From: Aquila chrysaetos chrysaetos
Taxonomy: Eukaryota; Chordata; Aves; Accipitriformes; Accipitridae
Direction: 5' to 3'
NCBI RefSeq assembly: GCF_900496995.4
Contig: NC_044016.1
Coordinates: 22,300,932 to 22,364,931 of the forward strand
Length of the DNA stretch: 64,000 nt
Part shown: positions 61,401 through 64,000 of the stretch, one piece after another
Numbering within the stretch: position 1 is the first letter of the stretch
Layout: every line of letters starts with the position of its first letter
Made by a program: the position numbers and the translations under genes
Notes under the pieces: model-generated
What the model was told of the DNA's origin: nothing
Databases searched by the model: none
What the model saw: only the letters and a program-made list of their open reading frames with translations

Positions 61401-61555
61401 AACTGTCATTTAAAAATTTAATTAATTGCATGCAGACAAAATAAGCAATATGTGAAAATGCATAAAAGATGACCTACAGATCTGGAGTTCCTTGGTTCCA
61501 GCACCAGCGAGAGCTTGTAGATATCATCCTCAGTGTGATAGAGGTCCAGGGACAG
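46416..61555 (-). CDS. RASGRP3: RASGRP3, C-terminal part (eight coding exons, stop included)
   Basis: RASGRP3 is a guanine-nucleotide exchange factor for Ras and Rap1 that diacylglycerol/phorbol ester binding recruits to membranes. In transcript order the exons are 61555-61478, 57413-57297, 55002-54887, 54086-53939, 50447-50411, 47952-47827, 47296-46932 and 46424-46416. Together they give 331 residues plus stop, and every join is GT-AG with agreeing phase. Domains in order are the last part of the CDC25 RasGEF domain, two EF-hands (loops [12 protein letters not shown] and [12 protein letters not shown]), a typical C1 domain with the full H-x12-C-x2-C-x13-C-x2-C-x4-H-x2-C-x7-C pattern, and a Ser-rich tail with [17 protein letters not shown] and [14 protein letters not shown]. 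All zinc ligands and canonical EF-loop positions are present, so diacylglycerol and Ca2+ responsiveness is expected. The N-terminal REM domain and most of the CDC25 domain lie beyond 64000. Similarity to human RASGRP3 leaves no doubt; RASGRP1 and other paralogues fit less well. Confidence 0.96.
46932..47296 (-). CDS. RASGRP3: RASGRP3 exon, C-terminal tail
   Basis: The exon has 365 nt, with acceptor ctctttcag and donor gtgagt after ...RQESE. It encodes [20 protein letters not shown], the basic block [40 protein letters not shown] and [10 protein letters not shown]. The part after KWENEKP is diverged from the mammalian tail but remains acidic. Confidence 0.94.
47827..47952 (-). CDS. RASGRP3: RASGRP3 exon, second half of C1
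   Basis: The exon has 126 nt, with acceptor ctttacag and donor gtgaga. It encodes [20 protein letters not shown], completing the C1 zinc ligands, then a Ser/Gly-rich stretch ending [10 protein letters not shown]. Confidence 0.95.
48073..48137. repeat. RASGRP3: 32/33-bp tandem duplication in a RASGRP3 intron
   Basis: Two adjacent copies: 48073-48104 begins ggtgtgaagggagttacaga, and 48105-48137 begins ggtgtgaagggcgttacgaa. Both end atggatcattt. They differ by a few substitutions and one added A. Confidence 0.9.
50411..50447 (-). CDS. RASGRP3: RASGRP3 37-nt exon inside the C1 domain
   Basis: This is a very short exon (12 codons plus one base), with acceptor tcttttgcag and donor gtaaac. It encodes [12 protein letters not shown] and supplies the Trp of the ligand-binding loop and the third C1 Cys. 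Its frame fits the flanking exons exactly. Confidence 0.94.
53939..54086 (-). CDS. RASGRP3: RASGRP3 exon, EF-hand 2 and first half of C1
   Basis: The exon has 148 nt, with acceptor cccgaacag and donor gtaagt. It encodes [20 protein letters not shown] through [19 protein letters not shown] and CEHCAGF. It contains the first His and first two Cys of the C1 zinc sites. Confidence 0.95.
54887..55002 (-). CDS. RASGRP3: RASGRP3 exon, EF-hand 1 and start of EF-hand 2
   Basis: The exon has 116 nt, with acceptor tttttcccag and donor gtaagt. It encodes [20 protein letters not shown] through DSFCVLDKD plus two bases of Gln. The first EF loop has acidic residues at positions 1, 3, 5 and 12 with Gly at 6. 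The second loop begins at the exon end. Confidence 0.95.
57297..57413 (-). CDS. RASGRP3: RASGRP3 exon, CDC25 to EF-hand linker
   Basis: The exon has 117 nt, phase 0 to 0, with acceptor atttctcag and donor gtaagt. It encodes [20 protein letters not shown] through NKHIRKLVD. Confidence 0.95.
61478..61555 (-). CDS. RASGRP3: RASGRP3 exon, end of CDC25 domain
   Basis: The exon has 78 nt, phase 0 to 0, with acceptor cttacacatag and donor gtaggt on the minus strand. It encodes [20 protein letters not shown] followed by PRNSRS, the last helix of the catalytic domain and the start of the linker. Confidence 0.94.
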
Positions 61556-64000
61556 CTATGTGTAAGAAAGAGAGAAAAACAGTAATATTTATTAGACTGG
61601 GTTGGTTATGACAGTCTTGTAAGCACAGATATACCTCTCACTGAAGCTAAACAAAAAGTTTTGCTACTCGAAGTTCAGCATATACACCGAAGCTGCTTGC
61701 AGCTACTGGGAAAGCAGCTTTTCCCAGAGCTACCATAACCCATGCTGGTGAGCACATGCTGCTGTTCATGCCTGTACTGAGCCGAGCAGGTGCTGTACTC
61801 GAGGGCTGTCACAACCTGCATCCGAGCATGGTGAGTGAAAGGGGCTGTGTGTTGACCTTCTCCGAAGAGAAACATTGGTACCAAAGACCACCCTTAGGCA
61901 AAACACTTTCTTTCAGCAGCTCAATGGTCATGAGAGATCTCAGAGAAATAACCTGGTGAATACAAAAACTGCAGGAAAGAAGTTGTAAATGGACTAGGCT
62001 AGAAGGACTTCAGATTGCGTTCTGGTCAAATTTTGTTCCTTAAAGAAGGGTCAGAGCACTGTAGCTCTTCTACAGAGATCAGGCCATGCAGCAAAAGCCT
62101 CTCTGGAAAGCCCTGGGCACTGACATAGGCCCAGGGAGAGGCAAGCCAGGTTTGGCACCACTCTTGATGCAGCAAATTGCTCCATGGAGAGCAATCCCAG
62201 TAACTTTAGCCCAGCTTGGCCTGTTCCCGATACCCTCTCACCAAGTAAGGTAAATTCCTTTTCAGCTTCTGTTTTTGGAGAAATGAAAGATTTTTTCTTC
62301 CATGTACTCATTCTTTTCTGTATAGGATTTATTGAGGGAAAAGAAGGGCCATAAATACACTTAAAGTAAAAAGAATTTGTTTGGTTTTACTTTGGCAGCT
62401 GTGGTCTTGTGCTGATGCAGGTCTGTAGTAACTTCCTCCTCGCTTGGAGTGATGAAGGAGAAAAGTAATCAACACTGTGGCTAACTTTTTGCAATGAGAG
62501 GAAACGAACATTGCATGTTTCCTGTGATCATGTCCCTACCTTAATTAGCTTTGGAGTAAATGACATGATTTGAAGTTATCATCTACCTTGCAAATCCCCA
62601 GTTAAGCTGAGATTCAGTTAAAAAGGTGTTTCCCAGCAGGCAGATAGAATTGCTACTGACTAAATGACTGTGACAGAAGGTTATTTTTAGAGAACCTGAA
62701 GTGCTGAATTAGTAACAAGCAGGACTAGTGACACCGTAGTGCAGAACCACCTCTAGGAACCACCTTCTTGTAGGCAGAATTTTGTACAATGAGTAAGACG
62801 TGAATCGTGCCCTTTCTCAAGACAGGTACACATCCCAGAGCGAACACATAACTTTGGAGGTGTCTGGATTTTGCATTTTTCATTTTGTCTAGCTGTAACA
62901 CTACGCTGATTTTTGTACTTCGTAATTTGGTTATGGGCACCAGTGAAAGCCTGAGCATCCTGCAGGTTCCTTCACCCAGCTGACATGCTGCTGTCACAGA
63001 GGAATGTAAGGACCTGTCCTAAAGATAATGTAGATCCACTAACTGCTGTAACCAATATAATTCATCTGCTTAGTTATTCAGTGACTGTATTCTTTGGTTC
63101 CTTGGTGATATAAAATAAGCAGAACTCAGTTGGAGAAATTATATTATCAGGTCAGGCTGGGACTGAAGCAGAATTGCTAGTTCAGAAGGCCTTGCCCTGT
63201 TCCCACTAAAGAGCACAGTTTTCTCAGCAGGCCAGATGAGCAGGGTGTGGATTTGGGGATGAAAATGCATTAGTATGTACTTAGCAAGTTTGTATCTCCC
63301 CTCCCTGAATTATCTGACCTTATCATCGTAAGCAGCAGTTATAATTTCATGAGGCACAATATGTAAGCACAGAGTGGATAAGGTATTATCTAGTACAGAA
63401 GTTTCAAATACTAGTAAAAAAATTATAAGCCTGATGACTGTGCAGTTATATAAGCTTTCATTTTATATTTTATTTACAGTTTTGCTCTGACAGATAAAGT
63501 GTAATCAGAGTTTTCCTAGAACAACCTTTACAGCGGGTGGCAGTTTCCATTCTAATTTGACTTTCATTTCTGTCCTGTTTTTCCAAGCAATTTTGCAGGG
63601 GATTGAAGAGGGTGGAGGAAGGATCAGAAAGGCAGGGCTTTTTTTTTTGTAAGTGGAACTTACTGAACCGAAGTTAGGGAGGGTGAATTTCAATTTGGTT
63701 GTTTAGATATTTCTCATTCTCTTCACTAGACTGTACAAATGACTGGGACTTTCCAGTCATTTGCATACAGTCTCAGAACAGGTTAGATAAATAGCTGTCA
63801 AGACCTAAAAATAGTGGGGGGAAAAATGGTGGCACCAAATAAGTTCTAATGCAGTTGGTATAAATACACTGTAGACTAGTTGAGAGACTGAGATCCTCTT
63901 CCAATCCACAAAAAGTGATGAAACATTGACCCACAGGCTTTTATTCATGTTGTGAAATAAAAACAATGTGGAAATACTGCATAACAGGTAAGGAAATCCC
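61556..64000 (-). other. RASGRP3: RASGRP3 intron to the window edge
   Basis: The next upstream exon should encode the CDC25-domain segment before [12 protein letters not shown] do not find it in these 2.4 kb on the minus strand, so the intron probably runs past the end of the window. No repeats or other genes were recognised. Confidence 0.65.

Larger units (their letters stand above)
46425..61477 (-). other. RASGRP3: RASGRP3 introns between the listed exons
   Basis: Plus-strand coordinates are 46425-46931, 47297-47826, 47953-50410, 50448-53938, 54087-54886, 55003-57296 and 57414-61477. They are ordinary intronic sequence with short A/T runs. The one clear local structure is the 32/33-bp tandem duplication at 48073-48137. 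The stretch 57540-58020 is GC-richer and leaves open frames of 85-113 codons on the minus strand, but none has a recognisable domain. Confidence 0.75.

Overview
The window is vertebrate nuclear DNA: long introns with GT/AG boundaries, a CpG-island promoter and AATAAA poly(A) signals. It is most likely from a bird, or at least a sauropsid. The basis is the protein divergence from the mammalian orthologues I know, the low density of interspersed repeats, and a gene order that joins loci lying on two human chromosomes (6p21.1 and 2p22.3). The species cannot be fixed from the sequence alone.

Three genes are certain. (1) Positions 1 to about 9390, plus strand: the 3' part of ZNF318. Four coding exons carry the two matrin-type zinc fingers and a 3.4-kb terminal exon, followed by about 1 kb of 3' UTR. 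(2) Positions about 20040 to 38540, plus strand: complete FAM98A. It has a CpG-island promoter, eight coding exons (548 codons plus stop) and an RGG/YGG-rich C-terminus. (3) Positions about 45680 to beyond 64000, minus strand: the 3' part of RASGRP3. Eight coding exons run from the end of the CDC25 RasGEF domain through two EF-hands, a diacylglycerol-type C1 domain and the C-terminal tail. FAM98A and RASGRP3 are convergent, as in mammals. Every exon junction listed was checked for splice dinucleotides and reading-frame phase, and all three reading frames close without error.

The 10 kb between ZNF318 and FAM98A (about 9400-19400) is the least explained part. It holds two minus-strand open frames with protein-like composition that I cannot name. 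One is a 66-codon candidate terminal exon at 9539-9739, whose stop codon overlaps AATAAA about 150 bp from the ZNF318 poly(A) signal. The other is a 116-codon ORF at 18742-19092 next to the CpG island. Together they could be the ends of an undescribed gene divergent from FAM98A, but splicing between them is not established. The same interval has a degenerate tandem repeat of about 160 bp, a perfect 13-bp-arm hairpin, a 16-base G run and a probable relic of an ancient MIR-type SINE.

The three known genes do not form a pathway. ZNF318 is a nuclear RNA/transcription regulator, FAM98A is an RGG protein tied to RNA metabolism, and RASGRP3 is a membrane-recruited Ras/Rap activator. No CRISPR array, tRNA, rRNA, recognisable full-length transposon or viral gene was seen.
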